Below, piece after piece: positions 21,411 to 34,104 of a DNA stretch of 64,000 bases. The DNA is from Ornithodoros turicata (lineage: Eukaryota; Arthropoda; Arachnida; Ixodida; Argasidae): assembly GCF_037126465.1 (NCBI RefSeq), contig NW_026999348.1, positions 496,001 through 560,000 of the forward strand, written 5' to 3'. The stretch's first letter is position 1, and each line of letters starts with the position of its first letter. A program made the position numbers and the translations under genes. A model generated the notes under the pieces. It saw only the letters and a program-made list of their open reading frames with translations, did no database searches and had not been told where the DNA came from.

Positions 21411-24400
21411 CCCTATTGAAAAAGCCCATATCGAATAAATACGGGTCCCATATATATGGCATTATTGAACATGGGGTTATGTGTTATATGGACATATGAG
21501 TTATATAGACCATACGGGGTCCTCATATGGTCCGTATGAGCCATACGAGAATCCCCATATCCAACAATCCCGTATAAACGTCCCATACAATTCTCATGTG
21601 ACCCATATACCCACATGACTGTGTGAGCCACAACGGAATTATGAGACCGCTTATACGGGGCGCAGAGAGCATAAGGTTATGTACCACGTTGAAGAAGCCG
21701 CTGGTCGGGTAACGGTCGTATGACGATACGGAGTAAAGGTTATACAGGGTGCATTCAGTGACACATCGTGGGGAACCAAAATCCACCTACACACAAAGCA
21801 CCAAAGGGGAGGATACATTGTGAAAGCAGTACAGATCTTAGAAAAATGTAGGTATGATAAGCAGAATATCTTTACGCGAACATAGTGGCAAAAGAACCAG
21901 GAAACTTTTCTCTGTTATCCAGTTTATTTGGCTTGTTGCATTCAAGGGCACGGTTGTAAAAGCTTGCACTGCCATGAAGCAGACATTGGAGTTGCATGGG
22001 TGAAGTGCGCACCCCACCTGTTTTGCAGGAAACACAACTCAGTAAAAATCTTTGCAATGACCTGTAGCTTAACTTACTTTGTCTTTTAAGATCTCAGCGA
22101 CGTGTGTGTTCATTTCCTACGTCAGGAGTGCGACAGCCCATTTGTCTTGTGCACAGAAACAAATCTGTCAAAAGCGTCTGAAATTCGAATATTCCCCATT
22201 TGTAACAGGCCAATGGAGCATCACATGTGACAACTTCACCCGATGTCAAGTGACGATATCAGATAACGACTACGGCAACAACCACACCGAGTTCAGCATA
22301 AGGTAACAGGACTCACGAGGGTAGCCATCACACTGAGTGCATAAAGTAATAGGAACCCACATGCTAGGAATGTTACCAAGCAAACCGTGCATGAATCATG
22401 GCACAGCAACCTCTCAACTAACCTTCCATTCGCGAAATCCAACGGCTTCTGGTCGTATCTTCCAAGGCGTACAAACAGAGAAACATGCCCAGACGTCACT
22501 AGCAAGGCACAGACACACAGTTAGAACAGTCCGAGCCATCAATGCCACGCCGAAACACCAGGAACGACGACAACACGGGACCGCACGCCTCCGGTGCTCC
22601 AACGTCGACTGAGCAGCAGTGGGCAGTGGCGGATGCAGAGTGTGGCGTTGGGGACGCCACAGTCGCGGCGCTCTTCGTGCTATATCAAGAGAACGGAAAT
22701 CCTCGAAAAAAATGCCTCGCGCCCCATGTATAAGGAAGCCGCCGTTGCCACGGGATCCTAACTAGAGAACTGAGAGAGATAAAAAGGTGTTGCAGGTTCC
22801 TACGCCTTCCCCGCTTTGAGTACGTGTGCCCATCAGAGGGAGGTTCTGATCTCCCGTGGGGTTCGAACCCAAACACTGAGACAAATGTCGCCGAACGGGG
22901 GTCGGCGTCAGGAATTTTCGGAATGACGCCCTAACAGCTAGAAATTGACGGGTGGCCCGAATAGGAAACTTGTAGTGCAGGGTACGGAGCATGCACACAC
23001 AAAATTTTGGGTAAATCGGCCGTTAGGTAAGTAACTTACAGCACTCAACAGCGGGAAGCGTTTCAGGGCGTCATCCCCCAGACACGTTGGCGTCGAAAAA
23101 CTACAAAGCCAATATCTTATCTTGGAGAACGAAACTTTGCGGGCCTATAGGACAAACTCGATTGAAAAGAGCGCGTCGAGACCTTCAAAACTATGTTACA
23201 GACGACTATGTAGCTGCAACTGGGGCGGTTTTAGGAAAATGCCGCCGCCCGTCACATGTATTGTGAGGAGTGCAAACACGGAATCCGGTAACTGGAGAAT
23301 CAGTAAAGTTCCAGAGCTGCGGTCAATTTTGTCACGTTTGTTACGTCATGTAGAGTAGGTTACAAAAATGAACATCGTCGTACGCGAGCTTCCTTCCGAA
23401 AAAGGACCCAAAATTTTCAAAGAGAGCTTCGCAAACGCGTCTTCACCCACAATTTCCGAACCGCTAAAGACCGGACCGCGGTGTGATTTGGCCGATCATA
23501 GAACTATTCGAGACCTATTCGGACACAAATTTTGGCGTGAATCCGGCAAACGCCGCGGGAGTGACGGCGCTCCGAATGTGTCGTATATGTGCTGATGGAA
23601 GCCAAAAATTTCCACATTTCTCGGCTACCGTTAGGATTTCTCAGAAACTTCGGGAGTGTTTGTGAAGGGGGAGGAATGCGGAATCTGTCACAACAAGTAC
23701 CTTCTTGATAGGAACATTTTAGGCCTCTATATTAGACGCACAACGCCATCAAGCGACACCACCGTCTCTCGATAGAGACTCACTACTGCCATGAACTACA
23801 AGGGTCCCCAAGAGTCTTGAGCAGGCTGCCCGTGTACTTCAGATCAATACCTGAAGAATCGATACTTTGAGTACTGGATAAGGTTAGAAAGCAGGGCAAA
23901 TCTATGTTAGGGTATAACTAATTGTATTCTTGGCAAAAAGTGACATCATCCAACCTGACCTAACCTAGTCATGTGTGTCAACTCGCGTGTCGTTCGGAGC
24001 GTGTATCCTATTTCTGCATCATTTCCGTCCGTCCATTACTATTTAGTTCCTAACACAGGAACGTAGCAGTGAGTTTATGTATCTGCACGTTCCTCCAGGG
24101 CAGTGACACACATTTGGTTCGCGCAATCCATTTTTATAAGGTAAGTGTGTGATGCAATGAAGTGGCCCATTTCAAAAACTAGTTTGGCATAATTGTGATC
24201 ATAACTATGTGGCAGAATCAACGTTTCGAATTATGTGTCATGTGTGATTCCTGTCCCCCATACTATCCTAATGTGCTACATACGGCCCCATATGTGTACT
24301 ATTGCTGTCACATACGAAGTGGTATGGAACCCATATTGCTGCCACATCCCTTCATACGGGTGAAATATATGTGATATACGGTCCCATATCACTTCATATG

Positions 24401-24587
24401 AGGCCCACATAAGTATCATATTGACTCCATATGACTCCGTACGGTACCCATAAGAATGCCATATTGCCTACATATGACTTCATAGGCGGCCCATATGTAT
24501 AAATATAGGACCCATACGAATCTGTACGGGAACCATACAAACTGATATAGGAACCGTATGAGTCTCATACGGGATTTTTCAATAGGG
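21411..24587. mobile_element. 3.2 kb inverted-terminal-repeat element without ORF
   Basis: The left end CCCTATTGAAAAAGCCCATAT is the reverse complement of the right end (ATACGGGATTTTTCAATAGGG, 24567-24587) with one or two changes. Both subterminal zones (21411-21640 and 24270-24587) are packed with CCCATATG/CCCATACG-type motifs in both orientations. The 2.5 kb interior has no coding capacity that I can recognise. It is a non-autonomous DNA transposon by structure. The superfamily is not clear, because no unambiguous target duplication was seen at the ends. Confidence 0.65.
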
Positions 24588-25479
24588 TTATAAAGCATCC
24601 GAAGAATACGGATTCAGGGGACATGTTCGTTTTTGGTGGATATACTCTATACAATGTTCTGAATCAAAGTCCCTACAGTACTTCAGATTTTTATATGTGA
24701 TGTTGGTGCTTGCTTTTCTGTATGCAAAGTTTGAGTAATAGAACTGAAACATTAGCTGTTGAAACTCTTCTGTTCACTGCCAACATTGTTTGATGTCTCA
24801 AATGTTTTGTAACTGTGCTTTGTTATTACTGTAATAAAACCCTACAACCATACACAAACCTTACAGTAGCAATACTAGGGCGCCACTGGGAAGATTATAT
24901 GGAGGTGTCCAACCTAAATTAATGTAGGAATGGATACTCTTGCATGCGTCCTTACACTGTCCCTCCTTGATCCTTGGGGATGTTCTAGGGATAGACTAGG
25001 GATGCAAACTGAGGAGTGCAAACATGACATGGTAAGGATACTTGGAGGATCAATTTTACCACCCTGAGGATGTCAGTCCCATCCGTCGGTGATATCCTAG
25101 GAATATGCCTCGGATGACAGTGTGTTCTTGGGGTTATAAGCGCGCGGACAACCCTCCGACACGCGCCGCGCGAGGAAAAATACGCGAAGGGCTCAGGGCA
25201 GGGCCCAAGGGTCCATGTGGCTAACTGGACCCCCTGCTTATACGACACATATCGATACTACTGACCCCACACCAATCGTCCCCAAACGTGTGTGAGCGCA
25301 CGCGTGACATACAGACCCATCCACGAAATAAGCACGATCACATGTAAAAAAGTGATAGTTCTCAGATGAGAATACCTGATATCCCATACCCAATGGGGAA
25401 AAAAGTAACGTGAAAATTCAGCTGTCTAGTCTCGTGAAGTGAAATTTGTTCGCGTACATGCCCGACCATGTCTGGCGTT
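24588..25479. other. No gene seen
   Basis: Intergenic DNA. No supported exon or repeat boundary. Confidence 0.35.
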
Positions 25480-25621
25480 GTCAAGCCCGTCCCCTCTCGG
25501 GCCCGTTGGCTGAAGCCCGAGCCCGGCCCAGGCCCGCCTAAAAAACGCCAAGCCCGGCCCGGACCACGCTCCGAGCCGAGCTAGGGCTTTCGGGTAAGCT
25601 CGGGCCCGTGCAGTGCTCTAA
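25480..25621. repeat. GC-rich hAT-like element terminus
   Basis: A dense run of GGCCCG/CGGGCC motifs ends with CCCGTGCAGTGCTCTA at 25621. Read on the minus strand this is TAGAGCACTGCACGGGCC, which resembles the terminal repeats of hAT-class elements. Only one end is present. Confidence 0.4.
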
Positions 25622-25629
25622 CGTGAGCA

Positions 25630-25860
25630 CGCTTGGCCTTCGGGAGAGGAAAATTAATTGCGCTGCGCATGCGCCAGCAGAACGTCACGTGTCGTTCTTG
25701 GCGGCTGCCGCCGCCTTGCCGTCTGCTCGCTTTGCGTACGCATGCGCTTGCAGACAGCGGTTTGCTGGAGGATGCGATTTGTGGTAGTAGTGAAGCAAGT
25801 GTGCTGGATATTCCGTTCAAGTTCCTCACTAGACGCCCTTCGACGTTCACCAGGTGAGGG
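25630..25860 (+). promoter_or_regulatory. GC-rich promoter-like patch with NRF-1-type palindrome
   Basis: CTGCGCATGCGCCAG near 25663 matches the NRF-1 consensus core (GCGCATGCGC). CACGTG lies at 25687, and a second GCATGCGC near 25740. A CACCAG|GTGAGG donor follows at 25853. Together these suggest a TATA-less transcription start with a short first exon. The coding content of that exon is not established. Confidence 0.35.
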
Positions 25861-26537
25861 AACGTTTCGCTAACGCCTGGCGAGTTGCATGGCCGAAAAG
25901 ATAAGGGCGTATGTACAAAATTGTTCCGTGGACCGCTTTGTTACCACCGATATGCAAGAAGTGCCAGTCCACTCTTTCTAAGGTGCACTCTCTCGGCCTA
26001 GGCAACAGCAGCACCAGATGTACACAACTTCCGAGTGAATTAATAAGCACGAGGTGCAATTCTGACGCTGGTAGGTACGTTTCATGCTCTAGCTGTTACA
26101 CTATAATACACACACATGCCATTCGCACTCAATGCACTTATTTTGGAGGTGTTGCAGCAAATGATGCTGTTGCACAAAACGGCAGTCTGGTGCGTAATGT
26201 ACACCCATACTGTCGAGTTCGACTAATTCTGAAAGAGGGAAGACATAATGTTCCAGACTCGGAACGTCAGTTCCCATCGTCTTCGACTAATTCGGGTGGC
26301 GTGTTCGGACTCTCTAGTTGTATCACCTGTTGTATGTCAACACATAAGTCGGTAAATATGTAACAAATACCGTAGTTCCGACAGTTATTGGTAATCTTTA
26401 GTTGTGCTTAATTATTCCTATTATTTTGTACTTGTGTTTTTACTCAGAATTCCCATGGTGCATTCTTAACTGGGAACAACAAAATAAAACACATGAAAAT
26501 TGTGTTAATACTGAGATTTTATTATTACTGATTTCAG

Positions 26538-26887
26538 ATGTTCATGAATGGAGAGAACAAACGCAGAGGGCAGCCAAGAGCCATTTTACAAAAGGCACAG
26601 GAGCAAAAATATTGAAATGTGGGTGTTTAAATTGTTATTATATTTGTAACCCTTACATTGATCTCTCCAATTCTCTCGCTCTCTTAACTCTTCTTGGTCT
26701 GGTGCTCTTACAGAGAAGAACATCAAAGGAGAAAAGTCCTTGAAATCACAAGGTTCCATCACGTGTGGGGCAACCTGCATTGATGATTCGTCTGCAACGT
26801 TCCAGACTGGCAATGTCGTACGACATAACGGGACGTGTGCTCCGGGGCCCCCACCCACCTCGATCATGATCAGAGCCGACAATTAAG
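26538..26887 (+). CDS. Weak exon candidates downstream of the promoter-like patch
   Basis: After TGATTTCAG a frame reads VHEWREQTQRAAKSHF, reminiscent of the linker after a Myb/SANT-like domain. A second open frame runs from a TCTTACAG acceptor at 26713 to the stop at 26884. I recognise no domain in that frame, and the exon borders are guesses. Confidence 0.2.
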
Positions 26888-29500
26888 ACGTAACATTTTA
26901 CAATTTCCAAAGATTTTTCAAGAAGTGGCATTCAGTTCGGAATTTGTTTGACTACAACTCCACCTCGTCTACAGCCTGAGACAAAGTTCACGGCACTGGT
27001 GCTTTTCTTCATCGGAGCAGTCCCCTGCCAACTACTAGCAAAAGATCGAATAAGTAACTTGTGACTATCTACCTTTCAGTGTAAGTGTCCGCGCTTGTTT
27101 GATGCTAGGATGTGACTCCAATAGAGAAGTGTGACACCATGGTGTTCTGTGAACTTTTGTCCCAAGCTGTACATTGTACAACCCCAACAGCAAACAAACA
27201 CTGCCCGGTAGGGTCAGAGTTCGAATTTGAGATTTTGTGGCCTATTTGTTCCCAAAAGGCTGCTCTTGCAAAAGGGCGTAAAGTCATTTGAGTGACCTCC
27301 GGGATACAGAGACCAATGCAGGGCATGAAGAAATGTCTAGTTCAACTTTGAAGGCAGTAGTCAACATAAATAAGTCTTACCTCTGTGCAATGATTGCTCA
27401 TTCAAGGCAATAACAAACTCATAGGTTCGCCACATAATCTAAACTTCCTCGTCCTGCTACAGCTCGTTTGTGTGCATATCCTCATCTTCAAGTTGACTAG
27501 AAGGTGTGTAAAATAGCTGCTACATAACATGCTGGTACTTTATACTTCACAAGCTGGTGTACATTGAGGGTGTGGTAAAGGGGAAAAGCAAATGAGACAC
27601 TCATCAGGATCTAAAAAAAGAGTAATCTGCAGTGCCCGCTTCTGGATGAGGAGAAGGGGTTGAAGGTATATGTGAGGCCATAAGTGATGTGATATGTGAG
27701 TGCAACCCCTACAGGAGTTGCCCTTGCGATTGCAACGTTAGACACATGTCGATAGTGATATGTAAAGCCGTAATGACGTAATAGTGACCCCCTCATTTTT
27801 TTCCAGCACCCGTCCGTGCTTATGATTCTGGATAAACGACAGCACACATAACAGCATCTGAGCTTAGCAAGTGTGAAGACAGACGCAGTTCTCCTTTTAA
27901 CAAAGTGAATATGATGTTGCCACCCGATATTTTCATGGAGCACAATGCCCAGAAACCATACGGATCATACCCGAGTGAGTTCATGTGGCCCCAGCCCAAG
28001 AACATTGTCAGCAAGTTTGAGGGATTTTTGCGATATCGTGAAAACGGGGTTATTGTTAAGACCGATTCATAGATACAAGCCTGGTAATACTCTCGTATCA
28101 GTTGGAGATTGCACAAGACATGAGCCATGTTAATAAACTGTTTTTGATGTTTTGCAATTTCGTAAATGGTATGATCACTCAATGATTCATTGTTTCATGC
28201 CGAACCAGAGGCATAAAGATCAATTCGTGTTCAAAGCATTAATGGGACTGTCATATGTTGTCACATGACAATGCTGCATTCATGAGTAAGTGATGTAGGA
28301 GTGAAGGTCTTTAAACACGAATTCAACAGAAATACTCCGGCTGGGTGTACTTCCTGCTGCTTTGCAGGATCTTAGAATCTGGTTGCAATGCTGCATCAAT
28401 TTGTACAGTTTGAGACGAAAGTTCACGAAACACCAGGGTGCCACATTTCTTCATTGGAGCAACACCATAGCAGCAAACAGAAGCAGGCACACACACTGAG
28501 AGGTTCATGGAACAGCCAGTTGTTCAATATCTTCCTGCTAGCCAACAGAGGGCCACTCCGATGAAGTGCAAGGCAACAGGCTCATTGATATGGTGTCCAC
28601 TGGAATTTATGTTGTGTTTTGGAACGATGTATCATTAACGATCAAAAAGACCAGTAAAAATATCCAAAACTGGACCTGAACTGCATCTTTGGCTCACTGA
28701 GGTTACTGAAGAGCTACATTTCCTTGAGGTGTGAAACAAGGCTTGATAAAATGAATCAACCAAGTTGTGTGACTTAATTGGCGTACACTGAGTAGATCTA
28801 CAATATTGATTTGCAGTATCTCCAGGACTTTGCCTCTCATGTCACAAATGCTAAATGAATGCAATCATGCATATACTGGAACTCAGTTGCTGAGGCAAGG
28901 CACACGAACATCCAAACATTAGTGATTGTGCCAGTTATTTTCACGCACAGTATGATCTTCTGAATTCCCATGCCTGCCCCCGTGATGGTGCCCGTGGACT
29001 GATGATATTGTTTCCTTCAGCTGCAACAGATGCTTTTTACCGAAATGTACTCAGTGGCAGTACACAACTATCTCATAGAATGACCCAGCTGCCATGTGTA
29101 CAATCTATGCAATCTTTTCTTGGTTCCCAAATGCCTTAACAGCTGTTTTTGCATGCATGTCATGAGAACTAGCAAGAAATCCTCAACAAGTCAGTATTTC
29201 CTCACTGAAAGAGTAGGATCATCCTTCTTGCCTGTGTGTGTGAGGGAAAACACTGGACTGCTTGTTTAGGCTCTGTTAGAACTGACCAACAGGGCAATAC
29301 TGCTCGTCTTTCCTCTCACTGTAACATATATTATAGTACCTCATGGTGGTGTACCAATACTGCCTTGTAGTGAAGTGAATTAAATTATTTGCAGTATGCT
29401 ATGCAGCACACTTCGAACACTGAGCTGCATAGAAAGCTGAGTGCTACACAGTCGCATAGTTTCCCTTACATAAACAAATAGTTTCTTGAAGGTAAAATAT
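26888..29500. other. Gene-poor stretch with a three-copy dispersed repeat
   Basis: Three related blocks of about 60 bp (TGAGACAAAGTTCACG... type) occur at 26972-27032 (+), 27105-27180 (reverse complement) and 28385-28455 (+). The last two form an inverted pair about 1.3 kb apart. No gene is supported. Confidence 0.45.
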
Positions 29501-29506
29501 ATATAC

Positions 29507-29640
29507 AGGGTGTCCCACCGAAAGAGGGCCAGGGCTAAAAAAACGGAGTGCTTTACACAAATGCAACCAACTGTACGTGTTTCGCAGTTGTGTGGTCTAT
29601 CCAAATTTTTTTTCATCGCCCCTTGTCAATTAATTAGCGG
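29507..29640. repeat. One end of a CAGGGTGTCC-type MITE
   Basis: TATACAGGGTGTCCCACCG is a typical Tc1/mariner-like MITE terminus. No matching inverted end is evident before the BEL element. Confidence 0.35.
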
Positions 29641-29940
29641 TAATTAATTTTCCAACTTTTTAATAATAGGTTTTAGCTCTCAGATGTCAATGAGGCGGTT
29701 GTAGTAGATGTAGTAGAGTAGTAGATGTAGTAGATGTGGTAGACGAAAGAGACACAACTGAAGTGGTTCGAGGTCGCTATGGCTTGTGGTTTCATTTTTT
29801 CCAGAGCTTAAAAGTCCGGCAATCCGGCACCCGCGCGCGACGATTTCAGCGCCCTCTGGCGTACATTGACTTTGATATTAGCACTTGGAGACCATCCTTG
29901 GGCCACTTCACACAAGAGGAAGATATTTCACCTGTTTCAC

Positions 29941-30143
29941 GGTGAAGGACCTTGCAGTGTGAAGAAATGACTGTACGACGAAGAGGAAGAAAGCAATGAC
30001 TGGAAGAGGAAGATTACGTTTTTTTGTTTGTATCATTTTTCTTATGGGCTCGAACGGTAGAACGTTGTATCTGTACTCGTAGAATAAATATGCTGTTCTA
30101 GGAGGTAGGAGTTCTTCTGCTAGGATCCGGGCGCGACTTTACA
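29941..30143 (+). repeat. 5' LTR of the BEL/Pao element
   Basis: 203 bp, ends ...CGCGACTTTACA. Its first base is G where the 3' LTR has T. It contains AATAAA within GTAGAATAAATATGC. Confidence 0.9.
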
Positions 30144-30150
30144 AGGAGAA

Positions 30151-30169
30151 AGGGTGGTGCCGAAACCCG
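30151..30169 (+). promoter_or_regulatory. BEL/Pao primer binding site
   Basis: TGGTGCCGAAACCCGGGAG is the BEL-type tRNA primer binding site, 8 bases after the 5' LTR. Confidence 0.8.
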
Positions 30170-30242
30170 GGAGAAAGAGAGACGAAGGACCCCTAACCAT
30201 CTTCGAAGTATCAGTGTCAACGGCTAGGCCTACCGCCTGAAG

Positions 30243-31467
30243 ATGGAACGCATGGAATGCCTAAAGAGGCGTCGCCAAGGTCTGAGAAGTGCGGTAACTC
30301 GAACCGTAAAAGAAGCTACAGAGAAGCTTGGCGACGTAAACCTTGCAGAAGAAGACATCGAAGTACTTGTTGCTAGGATAAAGAAACAGACAGAGAATTT
30401 GGAGAAAGTGGACGCTGAGCTGGAGCCTTTGTGGTCAGAGGGAGACGTCGACGCGGAGCAGCAAGAGGGCTTCAAGTATATCGACGAGGCAACTGCATTG
30501 CTCGCACGGCTACAGTTCAGGCTCGAGCAAAATTCTAACGGCCATAAGTCGGACGTCAGAACGTCAGTCAGGGTCGAGACATGCGGAGAACGCTGGAAGG
30601 ATGAACCAGCACGGGAAGCTGCCGAAGCTGGATCTCTTCAAATTTAACGGACAAAGGAGGGACTGGTTCGCGTTCTGGGAGCAGTTTCGCCAAATGGTCC
30701 ACGACAATCAAAGGCTATCCACGTGCGACAAGTTCAACTATTTAAGAGCAGCGCTTACAGGGGAAGCGGCATCAGCTATCGCCGGGTTGCCGCCGACGGA
30801 GAGATGTTACGACGATGCTCTGGAGATCCTCAAACGACGTTTTGGGAACGAGACGCTTCAGATTGAAGATCACATGAGCAGACTTACTAACCTGCAACCG
30901 GTGAGAGCACAGCACGATGTGAGAGGACTGAGAAAGCTATACGACGGAGTCGTGTCACATGTGAGAGCATTGAAGGCACTGGGTGTACCCGAAGAGTCGT
31001 TCGCATCCATGCTGTATTCAATTATACTTCGACTAGTACCTCAAGAGTTGGTGGTCGACTTCAACAAAGGGGCATTGCAGGCAGAAGCTGGAACAACGAG
31101 CCAGAGCAGGAGCGGCCAAGAGGCCGGCGACGACAACACCTCAGCGCGTGCAAGCAGCCAGCATGTTGTCAAACTGAATAACTTTTTGGTCTTCCTCAGG
31201 GTTGAAGTAGAGAGTCGCGAAAGCTCGATCTTTACGCGTGAGGGAGACAGGAAAGAGCCGGCGGGATCACACAAGGACAGAGAAGTTAAGACACACGCGA
31301 AGAGAGCCAAGAGGCCGTCATCGACGTCAACGTTGCTTCACACAGCAGAGGAATACTCGGAATGTTTTTTCTGCAAAGCAAAGGATCACAAGACGGCTGA
31401 GTGCCAAGCGACGGTTTTCAGTAGAAGAAAAGCTACGCAAGCTCAAAGAAGGAGGGCGATGCTTTAG
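30243..31467 (+). pseudogene. BEL/Pao gag (DUF1759) in two overlapping frames
   Basis: ORF 30243-30647 encodes a basic and then acidic coiled-coil-like N-terminus (CLKRRRQGLRSAVTR...). ORF 30601-31467, in another frame, continues with the DUF1759 core (LDLFKFNGQRRDWFAFWEQF, LTGEAASAIAGL, ALEILKRRFG). A Cys-rich CFFCKAKDHKTAEC follows near its end. The frame change near 30600 is a defect of this copy. A Ser/Gln-rich stretch near 31080-31200 departs from the family. Confidence 0.88.
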
Positions 31468-32371
31468 GTGCACCTTGCCCAACCACGTATCCAGGAGGTG
31501 TTGGCGTAAAGTAGAGTGCAGTAAGTGTCAAGGAAGACATGCTGCTTCTGTGTGTAGTCCCAGGGGAGACAGCTCGCTCAGCACAGACAAGTCGACGTCG
31601 GAATCGTCGCAGTTCAGTTTAGAGCTGACTCGACGCACCAAAGGCCCGGAGACTATACTACAGACAGTAGTCGCTTGGTGTAAAGGTCCGGGGGGAGCGA
31701 GCAAAGGCAAGATAATGTTCGACACGGGCAGTCAAAGGACATTTGTTACTCAACGAACCGCCCAAAATTTGAAGTGTGAGACAGTCGGCCAAGAACGACT
31801 GAAAGTAGGAGTCTTTGGGGGACGACAAGAAGAAAGAACGTTTCGGAGAGTATCCATAAGGCTTCTCAGTCTACAGGGTGGCAATGAGTACGACATGGAA
31901 GCGCTAGTCACCGACGTCATCAGTGGCCAAAACACACCTACGCCATGCTCCTTCATAATCGACAAAATGAGAGCGAATGACCTTCCAGTCCAGCAGCTGG
32001 TGTGTCCAGAAAATGAAGAGGAAATACAGGTTCTCATAGGCACCGATCAGTACTGGGATCTAGTGACTGGAAGGATTGTACGACTAGGCAGCAGCATAAG
32101 AGCAGTGAAGACACGGATCGGCTGGATGGTACATGGAGTGTCACCTAGAGCAGGGACAATTCAGCATTGCAATCAAACGTTGGTGCTCAGACTGTCCGTA
32201 GACGAAGACGAAGGGAATTCGACACTAGAAAAGTTTTGGCAGCTCGAATCCATTGGCGTGGTTCCAGACACGGATGACGAACAAGAGAATCCGGTACTAC
32301 GTCGGTTCTTCCAAAGTGTGACACAAAATGGAGGGCGCTATGAAGTTGCGCTCCGTACAAGTCGACGCTGA
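31238..32371 (+). pseudogene. BEL/Pao zinc knuckles and DUF1758 aspartic protease
   Basis: From about 31395 this frame takes over from gag. It carries CFRCTLPNHVSRRC and CSKCQGRHAASVC, then the protease with F-D-T-G-S-Q-R-T-F at about 31718-31745, a DUF1758 body and the linker to RT. It stops at TGA 32369, 5' of the RT frame. The upstream part of this ORF (31238-31395) is out of frame with the family and not real. Confidence 0.88.
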
Positions 32372-32373
32372 AT

Positions 32374-33249
32374 TTGGGAAACAACAAAGGAGTGGCGTTG
32401 AAGAGGCTCACACAGTTAACTAGGAGATTGGCTCGCAACGAAGAGTTGCTGAAGAGGTATGACGAAGCGATCCGGATGTACAGTGATAACAGCATGGCAG
32501 AAAGAGTGGTTGACGAAGTTGACGAAGGACAAAGCGTCGTGTACTATATGCCACATCAAGCCATTTTGAGAGAATCTAGTAGTACGACTAAGACTAGAGT
32601 GGTGTTCGATTGCTCATCCAGTTGCGGCTCAACAAAATCGCTTAACCAGTGCCTAGAAGCTGGACCGAACTTAAATCCGGACGTCGTGGGATTACTGCTG
32701 AATTTCCGGGTCCATAAGATCGCCTTGGTGGCCGATGTAGAAAAAGCCTTTTTGCAAATAACCGTGAGGGAAGAGGACAGAAACGCCTTACGGTATTTGT
32801 GGTATGAGACAAAACCAGAAGCGGGAATGCCACTACCACCGGTAGAAAGCTGGAGGATGACGAGGGTTCCCTTCGGCACGACGGCAAGCCCGTTTTTGCT
32901 CGCGGCTACTTTGCGCAGCCACTTCAAGATGATGGAAGAGGAATATCCAGAAACAGCACGACTCCTTAGTAGCCACATGTACGTGGATGATCTTATAACC
33001 GGAGCAAATGACGTACAAGAAGCACAGAAGATCGCAAAAGAAGCGACGGCGATCTTGGAACAAGCGAAAATGAGGCTGCATAAGTGGGCACAAATCATAG
33101 CGACGTGGCGCGAGTCCCTCCACGCAGAGTCGGGCGAACGAGCATTGGGTGATCCCAAAGATATGCAGAAAGTGTCTAGGAATATCGTGGTTGCCGGACA
33201 CGGACGTTTTAACATTTGGCATGAGCGACTTGTGGAGTCTACACCATGA
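32374..33249 (+). pseudogene. BEL/Pao reverse transcriptase
   Basis: 291 codons. Visible RT motifs are TRVVFDCSSSCG, LVADVEKAFLQI, PFGTTASPFLL and the catalytic Y-V-D-D-L (about residue 205). It follows the protease frame after a single stop. From about 33150 the similarity continues in the +1 frame. Confidence 0.92.
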
Positions 33250-33751
33250 AGGTGGCGACACGAAACGACGTGTCTTGCAGATCATAGCCCGCCTATATGA
33301 TCCACTGGGAATGTTGGCACCGTTTACGATCCGTGGTAAAATCCTTTTCCAACTGTTGTGGAAGCGCATGATTGGATGGGAAGACATTTACATACAGATC
33401 TTCACAACAACGTGGATCCGGTGGGGCTCCGAACTACAGGATCTACCAGACATAAGAGTACCGAGGTACTATGGCGGAGCAAGGACAATGACGTGGTACA
33501 TACAGAGATACACATGTTTTGTGATGCGAGTCCTACAGCGTACGGTGCGGTAGGCGTACACAGTTATGGAGACTCTTGTGGAAGAAGAGACCGCAGCGAT
33601 GCAGGATGGCAAAGTCAGGCTCGCCCCAATAAAAGAGCTGACAATACCTCGACTGGAGTTGATGGCATGTCTAGTGGGAGCAAGGCTTGTCTCCTACATC
33701 ACTGAAATCAGTCCAGTTCGACTTCACTTTGGGGGACGGATTCCAGAATAG
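33149..33751 (+). pseudogene. BEL/Pao RT end and RNase H, frameshifted
   Basis: Frame 33149-33553 gives the RT/RNase H connection (RRVLQIIARLYDPLGMLAPF). Frame 33358-33705 contains FCDASPTAYGAVGV, the RNase H catalytic start. Frame 33566-33751 contains LTIPRLELMACLVGARL. There are at least two frame changes in 600 bp. Confidence 0.85.
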
Positions 33752-34104
33752 CGCTTTGCTGGATACGTGGGATCCCCAGCGCTGGAAGCAGTTCGTGCAG
33801 AAAACCGGGTACAAGAAATTCAGAGGCTTACTCAAATAGATGGATTGGAAGGTATTGCAAGGGCAAAGAAAACCCAGCAGATCTACTGACCATAGGAATG
33901 CAAGCAAAGAAGATGACTGAAAGCGAGCTGTGGTGGTCAGGACCAAGCTGGATGACTCGAAGCGACAGCGGAATGGCCTGTGTGGAACATGGACGATGAC
34001 CTTGAGAGAAACGAATTGGAGGAGAAGAAAACAAAATTAAGTTCTGCAAACGTCTTGACTACAGAGACGGAAGACGTCATAGAGATTGGAAAGGTAACAG
34101 CTCT

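Noticed and set aside
22860..22890. GGGGTTCGAACCC B-box-like motif
   Set aside because: Isolated palindromic motif without an A box or cloverleaf nearby.
25911..26363. 150-codon ORF downstream of the promoter-like patch
   Set aside because: Cys-containing, but no C/H spacing of a known finger and no supporting splice sites; treated as chance.
32556..33215. 219-codon minus-strand ORF
   Set aside because: Antisense shadow of the BEL/Pao reverse transcriptase.
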